Assembly (NCBI GenBank): GCA_963556695.1
Contig: CAUWAG010000003.1
Span: 2,418,001-2,482,000, forward strand
Source: Anthostomella pinea
Lineage: Eukaryota > Ascomycota > Sordariomycetes > Xylariales > Xylariaceae
Length of the DNA: 64,000 nt
Reading direction: 5' to 3'
The notes under the pieces are model-generated. The model ran no database searches. It was not told where the DNA came from and saw only the letters and a program-made list of their open reading frames with translations. The number at the start of each line of letters is the position of its first letter. Position 1 is the stretch's first letter. Below are positions 44,058 to 55,265 of the stretch, piece after piece. The translations under genes and the position numbers were made by a program.

Positions 44058-44333
44058 TCAAAGAGAGATTTCGTCAGTGTTCAGGTTCTGTAAATCAGCC
44101 AAAATTCGTCGTCTTTCCTCCCGACACTCGATTACAGCCCTTCCGGCTGCTGTAGCCTCGATTTGCTCAGCAATAACGTCCCCAACCTTCCATAGCCGTT
44201 GATCAGGCTCTTCTTGAGGGGTCTTACGGTGTCGTTTTGGCTGTAATTGGAGTATTTTGTTGTCTTTGGCCTTGATCTGCTCTCTCACGATCGCCAACTC
44301 TACCACCATCTCATCGTATACCCTGGCAACCAA
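44058..44333 (-). pseudogene. Possible pogo-type transposase C-terminal fragment
   Basis: A minus-strand frame of 91 codons contains YDEMVVELAIVREQIKAKDN, then a basic patch (PKRHRKTPQEEPDQR) and a helical end. Fungal pogo/Fot1-type transposases often end in a coiled helix plus a basic patch of this kind. The upstream part would lie where the mitochondrial segment now starts, so the fragment is cut off there. The assignment is weak. Confidence 0.3.
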
Positions 44334-44399
44334 ACGGACTCCTGCTATTAAGCCATTAAACTTGATAAGTATTATACATAACCATTACACATGCGCTCT

Positions 44400-46860
44400 A
44401 ATAAAAAAATATTCTTTTTTATAAGCCGTGCAATAGCTAATAAAATATTAGATTAAATCATAATATTTTAACTACGACTAATTTCACCATAATCAAAATC
44501 CTACCTGACCGATAAAAATTGCTCCTCATTAAAGTTTTGTAAATCCATACTAAATTAGTATTTAGATACAAATAAGCAATAATTATTAGACACAAGCTTG
44601 CGCTGTGTCTAGGCTTGTACATCTATACATAAATAAGATAGAATATAGCATATTGCTATCTACTATTACAAACAAAAAATTACATTTAAAATTTTATTTA
44701 GTGATACATCCGTTTTTAAACAGACATAAAACATAATTGGACACTCCCATTTACTCTTTGTGGGGTCTGTGCCCCGCATAAACTGTCTCCTAGCAATTTT
44801 TCCTTTCTAAGGTTACTTTCTCTTTTACAAGAAGAGGGTTAATTAACCCATACAATACGATCCCCAAATAAAGGTATTACATTTGTATCTTATCAATTAC
44901 CTTATTTACTAAAATTTGTCCCCAACCATACCTAATAATTAGTAACAGTAAAGCTGCATAGGGTCTTCTCGTCTAACTAGAGGTAAACTGTATCTGCACA
45001 GTTATGCCAATTTCACTGAGTCAATCATAGAGACAGCTGTTGTATCGTTACATCATTCATGCAAAGACTGCATTTAACAGTCAAGGTATTCCGCTACCTT
45101 AGGACCCTCACGTTAAGGCCGCCATTAACCGGGGGTTCCTACAGTACCAAACCTTTTAAAGTTAGTTATTTTCGTTAGCCAGCCGGCACCGGGCAGAAAT
45201 CACACTCTATACTTAGACTTTAAGTCTTTATGCAAAGTGCTTTGTTTTAATTAAACAGTCGTACAACACTATTTCATGCTTCTTCCTTCTTACCTGAGAT
45301 TATCAGGACAAATGAGCCCTCCTTATCCCTAAGTTACGGTAGTCAATTTGCCGAGTTCCTTTATGATTGTTAGCTCATTTACGCCTTCGTATTCTACACT
45401 AGCTTACTTGTCACAGTTTCTAGGTACGGTTATTTTTTCATCAATATTAACTCATCTTTTTAGTTTGTTGTATAATATTAATATATTACTTATTTTTTCC
45501 AGCACACTTTTCACTTTAAAAATGTTGTCCTTTAAGTAATAAGATTTTCTCATCGTTTCAACCTTTGGGATTGTAAACTTAGAGGCCGTTACTTTAAATA
45601 AACCATAAGCTTTAGGCGAGCGCTCGATTAGAAATTAATCCAACCGAACTTCTTTTTTGTTACTCATGTCACCATTCTCTCTTGAGTATACTGAGGGTAA
45701 AGTATTTTATATTTTACTTTAACACCGTCACATCTATTAAAAAAATAATAAAAATGTTGCAGGTTTACTCAATGTTCTGCTACCCCAGTAAATGACAATA
45801 ATAAATTTATTATTATCAATTATGGACAAGGTATCGGTATATTATTTAGATCCGTTAAATTTTAGATGCCTTTAAAAATTAACAAGCGCTCTGTTACGAG
45901 ATCTTCGAATTATGGCTGCTTCTAAGCCCATCTCCTTGTCGACTTGAATAAAAACTTTCTTAATTTCACTTAATAATAATTTCGGAACCTTAACTCTTGT
46001 TCTGGGCTGTTTCCCTTTTGACATACAACCTTATCATTCTATGTCTGATAATTCAAGATTCATCTTTGCCATTCCGAGTCTACATACTCACCGATAAAGT
46101 CTCTACGACCCCCCGATATGTACAAACTAAAATGTAGATTTATTTAAAAGTCTATTACAACTTTTAAACAAATTTTAAACATCTTGCCTGAGATTAAGTT
46201 CTGTACCTGCTAAGATGTTACTTAAATTGCCTACTATTATAGGTTTCGCAGAAAACCAGCTATCTAGGTCAGTTTTGTCTTTCACTATACTTACCATAGT
46301 TCTTCGGATATCTTTGCTACGATAACCCGTTCGGACTTTTATAATCCTGACTATAGTAAGATCACCTAGCTTCGGGTCTAACTTTAGACACTAATTCATT
46401 TTTGATCATCGGTTTAACTACGCAAATTGCTCGCATCTAATGTTAACTTGGTGACCCATTATGCAAAAGGTACGCTCTTGCCTTAGCTCGAGCTGCTTAT
46501 AAAACTACTATTTCAACCCGTTCCCTCACGGTACTTATTCACTGTCGCTTATGTATTATATTTAGCCTTAGAGGAAGGTTCCCCTTAATATTTAAACAGA
46601 TTTGTGCCCATTTTACTTATTAATATACTATGTTTAGTATATAGGCTACTCTACTTTCATTCACACTAATTGTAGAATCTCGTTTGATTTCTTTTCCTGA
46701 AGCTACTAAGATATTTCAATTCGCCTTCGTTTATTATTTAATTTCTCTAAGAGTTTATATGTATATTTATTAGTACATAACTTTTTTAATATTTTATCGC
46801 TCTTTAATACATAGCTCCTTACAGGGATCCCTAATAGTCTCTTTGTATACTTATTTATAT
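44400..46860 (-). rRNA. rnl: Mitochondrial LSU rRNA, 3'-truncated copy
   Basis: On the minus strand, conserved large-subunit words appear in order. They are CGAATTGAAATATCTTAGTA and GGAAAAGAAATCAA near 46.7 kb, AGTGAATAAGTACCGTGAGG near 46.5 kb, then GGTCCTAAGGTAGCGG near 45.1 kb and GAGAAGACCCTATGCAGC near 44.97 kb. The RNA can be followed to about 44.4 kb. That is before the peptidyl-transferase loop words that should follow in domain V, so the 3' end is missing. No intron is evident in the preserved part. Confidence 0.85.
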
Positions 46861-46916
46861 ATAATATAAATATTTTTCTATATCTAGTACACTATATCAC
46901 TATAAATTTGGGGTTT

Positions 46917-46988
46917 CGGATTATTACGATTCGAACGTAACTAGTTCCCAACCCAAATGAGACGCCTAACCTACCCGGCCCTAATCCG
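46917..46988 (-). tRNA. trnP: Mitochondrial tRNA-Pro (UGG)
   Basis: The 72-nt cloverleaf has acceptor arms CGGATTA and TAATCCG, all seven bases paired. The anticodon stem is TCTCA/TGGGA with loop TTTGGGT, giving anticodon TGG. The T arm is TTACG-TTCGAAT-CGTAA. It lies directly upstream of the LSU rRNA on the same strand. Confidence 0.9.
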
Positions 46989-47141
46989 TATATATATATA
47001 TCCTTTATATATTAATTATTAATATAATTTTATATTATGTATTTATTTTTGAATAAAGATAAATCTTATTCTATTAAATACTTTATTCCTAATTTTAATA
47101 TAGATATATTAAATTGTCAAATTTACTTATGAATTTAATTC

Positions 47142-47227
47142 AGAGAATATCCGATTCGAACGGATGTGACCTATTTAGGCCAAATAAGACTCAAGCTTAC
47201 CATCTTAAACCACTCGATCAATTCTCT
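47142..47227 (-). tRNA. trnS: Mitochondrial tRNA-Ser (UGA)
   Basis: The 86-nt class II tRNA has acceptor arms AGAGAAT and ATTCTCT. Its anticodon loop CTTGAGT gives TGA, it has a long variable arm (GGCCTAAATAGGTC region), and the T arm is ATCCG-TTCGAAT-CGGAT. It lies upstream of tRNA-Pro on the same strand. Confidence 0.9.
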
Positions 47228-47382
47228 TTACATTTTTTTTTATTGTTATAATTATTGCACCTACTTAATATATATACTATTTGTTATAATTTTTATTAGG
47301 TATTTATTTTTGAATAAAGCTATAGCTCTATTAAACTAAGTTATTTATAGGGTTATTCTGAACTCAATAATTATTATTAAGA

Positions 47383-47583
47383 TCAATCCCCATGCTGGGG
47401 GAAAGTAGCCCCAGTCATTGCCCTTATGAGGTAAATTATATGTAATATATTTATCAGGGTTGTAATTAGTATAATAAAAATTATTAGGGTTAGCTTAAAA
47501 TCCTGGAACTTCACCAGAATTCTTACTGCTGTGGCTATTCCTTCAGGATAAGCACGTGAACATAATATTTTTGGACTAAACAT
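47383..47583 (-). CDS. Small hydrophobic mitochondrial ORF
   Basis: A 66-codon frame has an N-terminal SPKILCSRAYPEGIATAVRI and a hydrophobic segment around LTLIIFIILITTLINILHII. A second such frame (about 47680-47885) encodes FVLYLILFLIVFLSIVIAYI followed by YRPQGGG. Neither matches a standard mitochondrial gene that I recognise. They may be fragments or free-standing mitochondrial ORFs. Confidence 0.3.
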   Translation of the reverse strand: MFSPKILCSRAYPEGIATAVRILVKFQDFKLTLIIFIILITTLINILHIIYLIRAMTGATFPQHGD

Positions 47584-47885
47584 TTTCGGATGTTTTATCT
47601 AATCAAGTTTAACAAGAACCATCGTTATTCTCAGTACTAGCTACTGTAGATCTAAATTTGCCATAGTTATAATTTAACTCCTCCCCCTTGTGGTCGATAT
47701 CTATCAATATAAAGTATATATGCTATAACTATACTAAGAAATACTATTAAAAATAATATTAAATATAACACGAAATTTTCACTATTTAACGTTGAATTAA
47801 TTATACTATTAACTAATGTTAAATATTTTATTAATATGATCTGTTTAGGTTTTAGTGAAACCCCTACTCCTTTGTTCTCGAACGA

Positions 47886-48274
47886 CGCCTAGTAACAGTT
47901 TCGAACTTTCGGTTTCCACAGACGACATGGCCGCTGATCCCTTCACAGTTACTCCAGCGGACGGAAATTGTCTAGTAGGGTTAGTTCGATCACCACTCTC
48001 GCCAAGAACGAGGAATCTGGCTTCGGGAATATAAGCTTTTATAATAGACGTTATCCCTATCCGCGTCGGACAGGCTGGAGGGTGGGCTTAACACGATTTT
48101 GAGTAAATAGAGTATGTTATCTGGTTTCAAGTATCCCTCACGGTACAATCTTAAGGGTTTACGAGAAACGGCTTTCCGTTTACTCAAGGGGTCAAGATAG
48201 GGGTACCGCTTCCGCGATGTATTTAGATCTTGATATGATCTCGACCAAGCCTCCTTATACTCCAAACCCTTATA
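47886..48274 (-). other. Unassigned ORF next to the mitochondrial segment
   Basis: A minus-strand frame of 95 codons (48277-47990) contains SRSYQDLNTSRKRYPYLDPL and SLSDADRDNVYYKSL and is cut at its 5' end by the TIR element at 48275. Composition is nuclear-like, not mitochondrial. No family recognised. Confidence 0.25.
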
Positions 48275-48865
48275 CACTCCCCGGCCCTAAGTCTCCGAGC
48301 ATCCCTGTTTTACACCAAAACATCCCAACTTTACGCGATCGTGATAAATCGAGTAAAATAGATACAACTTAAGTAGTTATAGTACATATAGTTAAATTTA
48401 CTGGAATATTAAAATGGTTTACTTAAAAACTTTAACATCTTAACGATAAAGGTCGTAAATGTTACTTTATTAAAGGTTAAATTTTCGATAAAAATAACTT
48501 TCTAATATATCTATTTTTTAAAAATTCTATCACATAAGGTTTTTCGTCTTATACGTGTATTACATGTCATTTAATATTATATAACTTTATTACGACTTAT
48601 ACGATTTTTTAAACATTTCTTATAGCTTTATTAAGATTTAAGATTTAAGATTTTAAAGTTTACTTTTATATATCTATTTCTTAACATTTTAGTCGCTAAG
48701 AAAATAAATATTTAGAAATTAGTTACAAAAACTTCAGCATTTTCAAATATTAGTTTCTTATAATATCTCATTTTAAAAAGCTTTAAATCTTTAGTTATAA
48801 AAGTGTAAAGGTAGGGCATTTTGGTGTAAATGCGGGGATGCTCGGAGACTTATGGCGGGTCAGTG
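48275..48865. mobile_element. 591-bp TIR element with AT-rich interior
   Basis: The left end reads CACTCCCCGGCCCTAAGTCT and the right end, in reverse complement, CACTGACCCGCCATAAGTCT. Similarity continues for about 50 bp into GAGCATCCC and TTTACACCAAAA. TA flanks both ends (48273-48274 and 48866-48867). The interior is very AT-rich and has no ORF, as if an internal gene had been mutated away or was never there. The termini belong to the same motif class as the MITEs and the Tc1/mariner element here. Confidence 0.8.
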
Positions 48866-48921
48866 TATCAACCGGAGACATATTCGTCCTAAGGTAACAA
48901 GCAGTATAAGCAAGGACATTA

Positions 48922-49129
48922 AACACTCATAAGTCTCCGCATACCACCAGTCCAGCAAACAACAGTATGTTCATCGTGATTGGAATAAACACAGTAGCAT
49001 AAGCGTAAAAAGTAGCTTATAACATTACAACTGCTTGTTTCTGTATGTTTATTTCAGTATAATAAATGATTTACGAGGGATCTGGGATATTGTTAACGTG
49101 CGCGTGAGAAGACTTATGAGGGCTGAGTG
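48922..49129. mobile_element. MITE copy 2 (208 bp)
   Basis: The left end AACACTCATAAGTCTCCG pairs with the right end GACTTATGAGGGCTGAGTG. TA lies at 48920-48921 and 49130-49131. The interior shares phrases such as TATGTTCATCG, GGAATAAAC and TGTTTATTTC with the copies at 34961 and 60870. Confidence 0.75.
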
Positions 49130-49131
49130 TA

Positions 49132-50862
49132 GCAGGCTTGATGCTAGACGTCCACCCTTAACCGCACGAGAAAGCGAGGGGTTTCCCATGAGGCCACATT
49201 CGTCGTAATATCCAACGGTATATGTGCATGTCCACCGTCGATACCCTGCTCGCTGCATTTGCCCATGTTCTGCAACATGTCCTCTTCAGCAATGATGATC
49301 AACGACCTGCTCCAATACCATACGAACCACGTCTGCCCACCTGAGACGAGTATACTTCAAGGGCCGTAACTTACCTTGACATATATCTTTCCACAAACTT
49401 ACCTCTGCTGCTCCAGATCATATGTACAGAAATATTCCGCCGCAAGTGTCTAGACTCAGCGGCCTCTTCCCATCGAAGTCTGTAACTCACGTCCATCAAG
49501 TATTTAAACCAGAAACCAGCTCGTACGGCGAGCCACATTGTAGTCAGATTCGTCCTCGAAAATATCTTCCTAGGCCTACATCGTAGGCATCGTGTTCGAG
49601 AACCCCTAGACCACCGCCCACGCTGTAGCCCACCACCCCTTTCTAGTACCAACCTATGATCATTCTCAACCCTTCAGCTGATGACCAAAACCGCCCCTTA
49701 CAATGTCAGTTCAGCTTGTCCAGTAGTATTAATAACTACCACCGTCGTTCCTGCAGGTATCCCTTCTCGTAGTGCCCCTAAGTTCACCACCTTCGATTTT
49801 GCAACGAAATCACAGTGAAACCCTGGTATTGAGCATCATAGGCCCCCAAGTGCTTCCATCATGACATCGAGTTCATCCGCCCAAGGCCTCCGGGACTCTG
49901 GGACATCTGGCCTAACTTCTCAATGCCTAAGGTATTCGGCTCCTGCCCGACAGCAAGCACACTCAGGTACCTGTTCCATACCCCTCGTACCTCACAGCAC
50001 CTCGCTCCCCCAGCTAAGGCACCCCTATCCTAGGTCCCTGCACAAAAACCGAGGTGCGCAGTCCGAGAAAAAACAATGGATGGTAGTCCATGACAATGAC
50101 CTGACAACAATGCGCCATCCAGGCAGGACATTATACGCCCGCACCAGTTCAGCAGCGTAGGTACCTACATACATTGTACTGCATCCTCGCCGCCGCCATT
50201 GTGCCTGAGGCTCACAATAGCTACATACCTTACCTTCCACAATTCGCACCCACCGATGCCTTGCAACCTCCACCCCAACGTGCACACATGAGCAACGCGA
50301 ATGAGATTATCCTGCACTGAGAAGATTGGCAAGACAGTGAGACTGATGCATCCCATTCAGAAGCCCATCTGATCCCATCGCCAGAGTACCATCTTCATCC
50401 CAGGTGCTTGCTTTCAAGTTTCCCCCTCCACCACCGAGACCCCTCAGCTGGCAACGACCTACCTGCCTACCACAGCAACCATTGTCGCCTCATTGCTCCG
50501 GTGAGGCATCTATTTAACGCGTCCGCCTCAGAGCGCGACGGTTTCCCAGTGCGGTGCTAACATCCAAGGCAGACTCTTTCCCATCCCAATCTCACAATCT
50601 CTCCACGCGCCTGCGAAACATCTCGACAACTGCACACTCTTTGATCTGTGACGTGAACCTCTGCACCCTGATCAAGGGCGCCGCATTCATAACACTGCGC
50701 ACTGCAGGTATGTGTATCCCTTCGATCTGATCTGATGCACACGGCGTTCCTGCACTCTCGATGGCCATCTTGCCACTTCGTCCGATCGCTGACGCAGCGA
50801 CTACCAGCTACCAGCTACCTGCCATCTGACCTCTGCCAACACGTCGCAACCAGTCAGCCACC
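49132..50862. other. Intergenic, no gene recognised
   Basis: Several ORFs under 100 codons (for example 49861-50160 plus and 49371-49652 minus) lack motifs. The last few hundred bases are the 5' flank of the large Cys-rich gene and contain a GTATGT donor-like site near 50709, which could be a leader intron. Confidence 0.35.
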
Positions 50863-53049
50863 ATGTGCGGTTTAACGCGTCTCTTCTGCGTGGTCTGCAC
50901 GGCGAATGACCTGTACCTCTTCCATCGCTGCAACGGTATCGAGGATGACAAGTACTACGATCCTAAAGGCGACAAACCTCTCCCCCCAGGCCACCGCTTC
51001 TATTGCCCGGAGATGACCTGGCCCCTCGCCCCATCACCCCAAGACATGAGCCTTCATGTTTGCGATGTTTGCCTTCGAAGGGCTATTATCTGGTACAACA
51101 ACATCAGCGAGGCCAAGAAGATCAACGATGACGCCCGGAGAGAGCACTCTAGATATCCTCGGCCGGCGATCGCTGCAAGTGAAGAGACCGATGACGACGA
51201 GATGGAATTTGCCGATACTGACTTCCCGCCCGACTGGAAGTATGTCAGTCAGAGCATCAAGCGCATGGTGTATCACAAGCATTGCAAGAACAAGATTGCC
51301 AACGCAGATGCACACTGGGAGACCCGACTCAGCGAGCTTTCCCACCGGAGCCTTACCCTGTGGGTGCCCTGCTGCAACCTCTGCAAGACGCCTACCTTCA
51401 CTCCAAATGGGGGAATCGAGGGAATTGAGATGGAGCCGAGTTCCGTCTTCTGGAAGTGGATGTGCCAACTCAAGAACGAGAACGTGGTCCAGATGCAGAT
51501 TGCCACCGGGTTCCTGACCAAACCCTGCATTCGCTGCGCCAAAGCTGAGCTCGCTCTCCGCCGGAAAGTCACCCAGCTCGTCGAAACAGATGGAAGTCGA
51601 TTCGAAGCCTGGGCTGTCTGGATTTGGCTATCAATGCGGGGATCATATGATGTCGACTTCTGGAAGCACGAGTCCATCAACGTCGGCATTCCGGAGTGTC
51701 CGACCCCTCCTGCCGAGGACTTCATGAAGCTGATGACCGTCGGTTGGAGAACCCGCACTGGCACCATCTGGGAAGACCTCGTCGATCTGGAGGCCCCGGC
51801 TACATGCTCATTCCTGTCGCTGATGCATAAGACCCCGTTCAATGCGCTCTCGCAATGGACCAACTTCGCCGGCAAACCATGCGATGCAGCTGCCCCCGAG
51901 GTCCAAGCTCCCCCCTCGCCCATGGCCACCAGAGAAAGCACACCCACCGGTCCAGACGCCTTGGAGTCCGAACCCGGCCTCCAGTCTCCTGCATCATCGG
52001 CAACCATTGATTATGAGGAACCTGTTGTCATCAGGGACGATGATAGCGACAATATTACGGAAGCATCTACCGGCCCGCGAGAAGGGGATAATGAAACGGC
52101 CTACGATAAAGAGCAACGCAAAACTCGCGATGCAGGGCTGTTAACCCCGGTCTACGTGGCAGCGATGATACCCCAAGAGTATAATAGATACGTGTCGAAG
52201 ATGAAGCATCAATGCCAGCCTGTGCCAGACCCTCATGGAAGCGAGGCACAAGTACACATGGTTGTGGTGCAAGGCATGTATGTTGATGAGGACGGTAGAG
52301 CTGCTCGGTGGGTGAAGAACAGGCTTGCCCGTGACGGGACCGCCATGCGTCATGGCCGTTATATCCACTCGACTTGTCAGAACCGTCGGAAACGTCGGAG
52401 AGGTGCGTCGAGCGACTCTGGCCCGCCTGCCAAACGGGTCCATTGGGAGGAAGCTCCTACACCACCTCGTTCAGTCAGGCAAGATAGCCGAGATGGATTG
52501 TTGCCCAAGGACGATACTGCAATGCCGGATCAACAACGCAGCGGCAGAGCCACGCCGTCTCGGGAGAAGGCGCAGGCTGGTCGGATGAATGGTAGTGTTG
52601 AGCCCATGGAGTCCTTGGAAGGCACGGCGGGCGACAACCACCATCTCGCTGGCAACAAGCAATCCGCCCAGCAGACGAATCGCCAGCCTCTACCTACCTT
52701 CGAGAAAGCTGGCAATGGCGATTATCTTTCTGGCGACCAGGGATCTGCTCAGTATCATAATCGCCCATCCTCGCCGGCCTTCGAAGATATCGGGGATGAA
52801 GACGACCTCTTTGGCGACAAGGAGTTCGCTCGCTATGAGGAAGTCCAGGCTCAAACCGATGCCAGCTCGGGCCAAGAAGAGGAAGATGTCGTGATGGAAG
52901 ATGTGCTCGTTAACGAAAATGACGAGGGCACTTTCAACATTTGCAGCGCCAAGTGCTACCATCTTCAGGGTAACATCAAACCAAGCTCGATGTGGTCGTT
53001 GGAATTCGGCGTGGATCGCATTGAGCCCATCCAGGGAGTTGAGGAGTGA
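50863..53049 (+). CDS. Large Cys-rich hypothetical protein, 728 aa
   Basis: A single exon runs from ATG 50863 (good context, CAGCCACCATG) to TGA 53049. The first 240 residues contain many paired cysteines (CVVC, CDVCLRR, CCNLC, CIRC) and His residues, suggesting metal binding, with LYLFHRCNGIEDDKYYDP near the start. The middle is Pro/Ser/Thr-rich and acidic. A basic patch (QNRRKRRRGASS) near residue 510 could be a nuclear signal. Residues about 592-662 hold a degenerate repeat of roughly 27-35 residues built on GN/GD-SAQ and F-E-GD. No named domain is recognised. A nuclear or cytosolic role is a guess. Confidence 0.65.
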   Translation: MCGLTRLFCVVCTANDLYLFHRCNGIEDDKYYDPKGDKPLPPGHRFYCPEMTWPLAPSPQDMSLHVCDVCLRRAIIWYNNISEAKKINDDARREHSRYPRPAIAASEETDDDEMEFADTDFPPDWKYVSQSIKRMVYHKHCKNKIANADAHWETRLSELSHRSLTLWVPCCNLCKTPTFTPNGGIEGIEMEPSSVFWKWMCQLKNENVVQMQIATGFLTKPCIRCAKAELALRRKVTQLVETDGSRFEAWAVWIWLSMRGSYDVDFWKHESINVGIPECPTPPAEDFMKLMTVGWRTRTGTIWEDLVDLEAPATCSFLSLMHKTPFNALSQWTNFAGKPCDAAAPEVQAPPSPMATRESTPTGPDALESEPGLQSPASSATIDYEEPVVIRDDDSDNITEASTGPREGDNETAYDKEQRKTRDAGLLTPVYVAAMIPQEYNRYVSKMKHQCQPVPDPHGSEAQVHMVVVQGMYVDEDGRAARWVKNRLARDGTAMRHGRYIHSTCQNRRKRRRGASSDSGPPAKRVHWEEAPTPPRSVRQDSRDGLLPKDDTAMPDQQRSGRATPSREKAQAGRMNGSVEPMESLEGTAGDNHHLAGNKQSAQQTNRQPLPTFEKAGNGDYLSGDQGSAQYHNRPSSPAFEDIGDEDDLFGDKEFARYEEVQAQTDASSGQEEEDVVMEDVLVNENDEGTFNICSAKCYHLQGNIKPSSMWSLEFGVDRIEPIQGVEE

Positions 53050-53945
53050 TTCATTCACTGGCCTAGGGAGAGCTGCTGTGGGGATGACCACGATGGAGGC
53101 TGTGAGCTCCCTGAGATGGTCGTTTCTTGGGACGTATCTGGCGGCAAAAGGCCCCAGACGCATCTGATTTCCCATCAATGAAAGATGAGAACTGAGGGGA
53201 CCCTGGCAAAGGATTCTGTTTCAGTTTGTTGCCATTGCTTCTGCTTTGAAACGCTTCACATCTGGACACGCACGTAGGTATGGGAGGCCATCGCATACGG
53301 GAAGGATCAGAACAGGACAAAGAAAACCAAGATCAACGAGTTTGGATTGTATGACAGGCAGAAGGGTTGGGAGGCAGCCACAAGAGCTTCCTCAAACCCA
53401 TGAATGTAGGATAAATCTCACCGCTTTTCGAGGATATCGGACGAGTCAATGAGACGAGGGGCATGCATCCCGTAGGAGAGTCATCTTCGGTATGTTTGGT
53501 AGACGTACGCAATACTGAGTCTCATTCTCTATGAAGCTTCGTTGTTGGTTGCGTGAAGGGAATCTTGAGAAGCAGATGGTGCAATTGCAATTTAAAGGTG
53601 AGGGTGTACCTATTTTGAGCTGTGGCGCTAAAAGCCGTGGCTAAGTAGTGGAGACTGCCAGGATCAGCCACAGGCAACGTCACCCGGATCTCTTGCCGGA
53701 ACTATTAAGCTGTGAGCATCCACGTAGTGGCCATCTCGAGAGCATCTCCCAGCAAGCCAGTGCTTCAACTACTTCTTGACACATCTTTGCTCGTCCCGTG
53801 AGTATTTCGAGAGAAGCTGCGAAATATAGCCGCTTCTATTCTTTTGCGCAATTCATCCATGAGATGTAAAGCAAGCTCGCCCAGCCACCGACGACCCATA
53901 CAACTACGAACCCCACGATAGCTTCCCGGGGAACTTTCCTACAAG
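53050..53945. other. Intergenic, no gene recognised
   Basis: It contains the 3' flank of the Cys-rich gene and the promoter of the ERD2-like gene. No supported ORF. Confidence 0.4.
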
Positions 53946-55265
53946 ATGGGCTGGAACGTCGGTCTTCCCACCACCACGAGAGATATCCACGAGGAGCACA
54001 TGACTGATTGGGCTCTAGATCTTTCGAATATTGGGAGACTGCTCCCATCTCTTGTCAAAATGCATCTTGATCTTCGCCATCCACCGTAACAGGAGTGCTG
54101 AAGGTCAGTCCAGACACCCGCGAGCACCGCTTGCCCTCCCACCTCCCCACACAGAATAATGTCAGCTAACATGGTCTTTCCTCCCAGGTGTCTCGATGAT
54201 AACCCAAGGCCTCTATACCCTCGTATTTCTCTCGCGCTACACGGATTTCTTTCGCGAGACATCGACCTGGAATTGGTGCTTCAAGTTCTTCTACATCACC
54301 AGCAGCATCTACATCGTTGGAATCATGAGGTGGATCTACCCTCGGACGCGGGAGCGCGAGATCGCCTGGAAGCTCGGTGGCGCTGCCCTCGCGGCGTCGC
54401 TATTTCTATCGCCCTTCGCGATGCTGATCTTCGAGGGCAAGGACAGGTGGTCCTTCTTCACGGTTAGTGGCTCCTCCCCCTGGCCGGAGCTCGCGAGACC
54501 CTTGTCGTGCGTGCGTGACTAACCGGTCCCGTGCAACAGTGGCTCTGGGACTTCTCGCAAATCCTCGAATCCGTCTGCATTCTCCCGCAGCTCCTGCTCC
54601 TGCGGCAGACGACCGTGCCGACCGTCATCGACTCCTTCTACCTGCTCACGCTGGGCGCGTACCGCGGGCTGTACTGCCTGAACTGGATCTGGCGCGAGAT
54701 CGACGTCAACGACATCAAACCCAACGCCGTGTCCATCATCTTCGGCGTCATCCAGACGGCCCTCTACCTCGACTTCTTCTGGGTCTACTACACGCGCCAG
54801 CGCGTCAAGCTGCGCGCCGGCGGCGTCGTCGACGCCGACGACATCCGCCGCGGCTGGCTGCTCAACCGCATCTTCGGCAACAAGCGCTTCGAGAACGTTG
54901 ACCAGGGCGACGACGAGGAGAGCGCCCCCGCCCTCGGTGGACACAACACCAACGGCAACGGGAACGGCAATGCCGCCTCGTCGCAGCAGCGCCGGTCCAA
55001 GTGGGGCGCAAGGGGCATATCCATCAGTGCCGACGACACTACCTTGGAGCAAGACCGCCACCACGACAATGATGACAATGACGCCTTCAATGACAGTGGT
55101 GTCGATCCCGACGCCAAGATGAAAGACCCGGATGAGCTTGCGCACGCCCTAGATGACGACGATGAGGAAGATGGGACGCTGCCTTCGGGGTCATCGTCGC
55201 GTGGGGACACGAATAAGACGGTTCCTAGCGGCGTGAGTAACGGAAATGAGTGGCGAGACAGCTAG
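53946..55265 (+). CDS. ERD2-family (KDEL receptor-like) protein with acidic tail
   Basis: Four exons: 53946-53957 (12 nt), 54019-54103, 54188-54462 and 54540-55265, with introns of 61, 84 and 77 nt, all GT-AG. The product is 365 aa. It starts MGWNIFRILGD and contains SKCILIFAIHRNRSAEGVS, GLYTLVFLSRYTDFF, a region ending in YRGLYCLNWIWRE and DFFWVYYTRQRVKLR, the seven-TM core of ERD2-type receptors. In the family these retrieve HDEL/KDEL proteins from the Golgi to the ER via COPI. The core ends near residue 217, about the usual full length (212). The remaining 148 residues are a soluble tail rich in Asp, Asn, Gly and Ser. The tail is unusual and may make this the long ERD2-like paralogue rather than the principal receptor. 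Confidence 0.88.

Larger units (their letters stand above)
44390..47880 (-). other. Mitochondrial DNA segment in the window (NUMT)
   Basis: AT content rises abruptly at about 44390 and falls at about 47880. Inside are the mitochondrial LSU rRNA (from its 5' end into domain V), tRNA-Pro, tRNA-Ser and small AT-rich ORFs, all on the minus strand in a coherent order. It sits between transposon remnants. A nuclear insertion is the simplest reading, and a chimeric assembly is the alternative. Confidence 0.8.
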
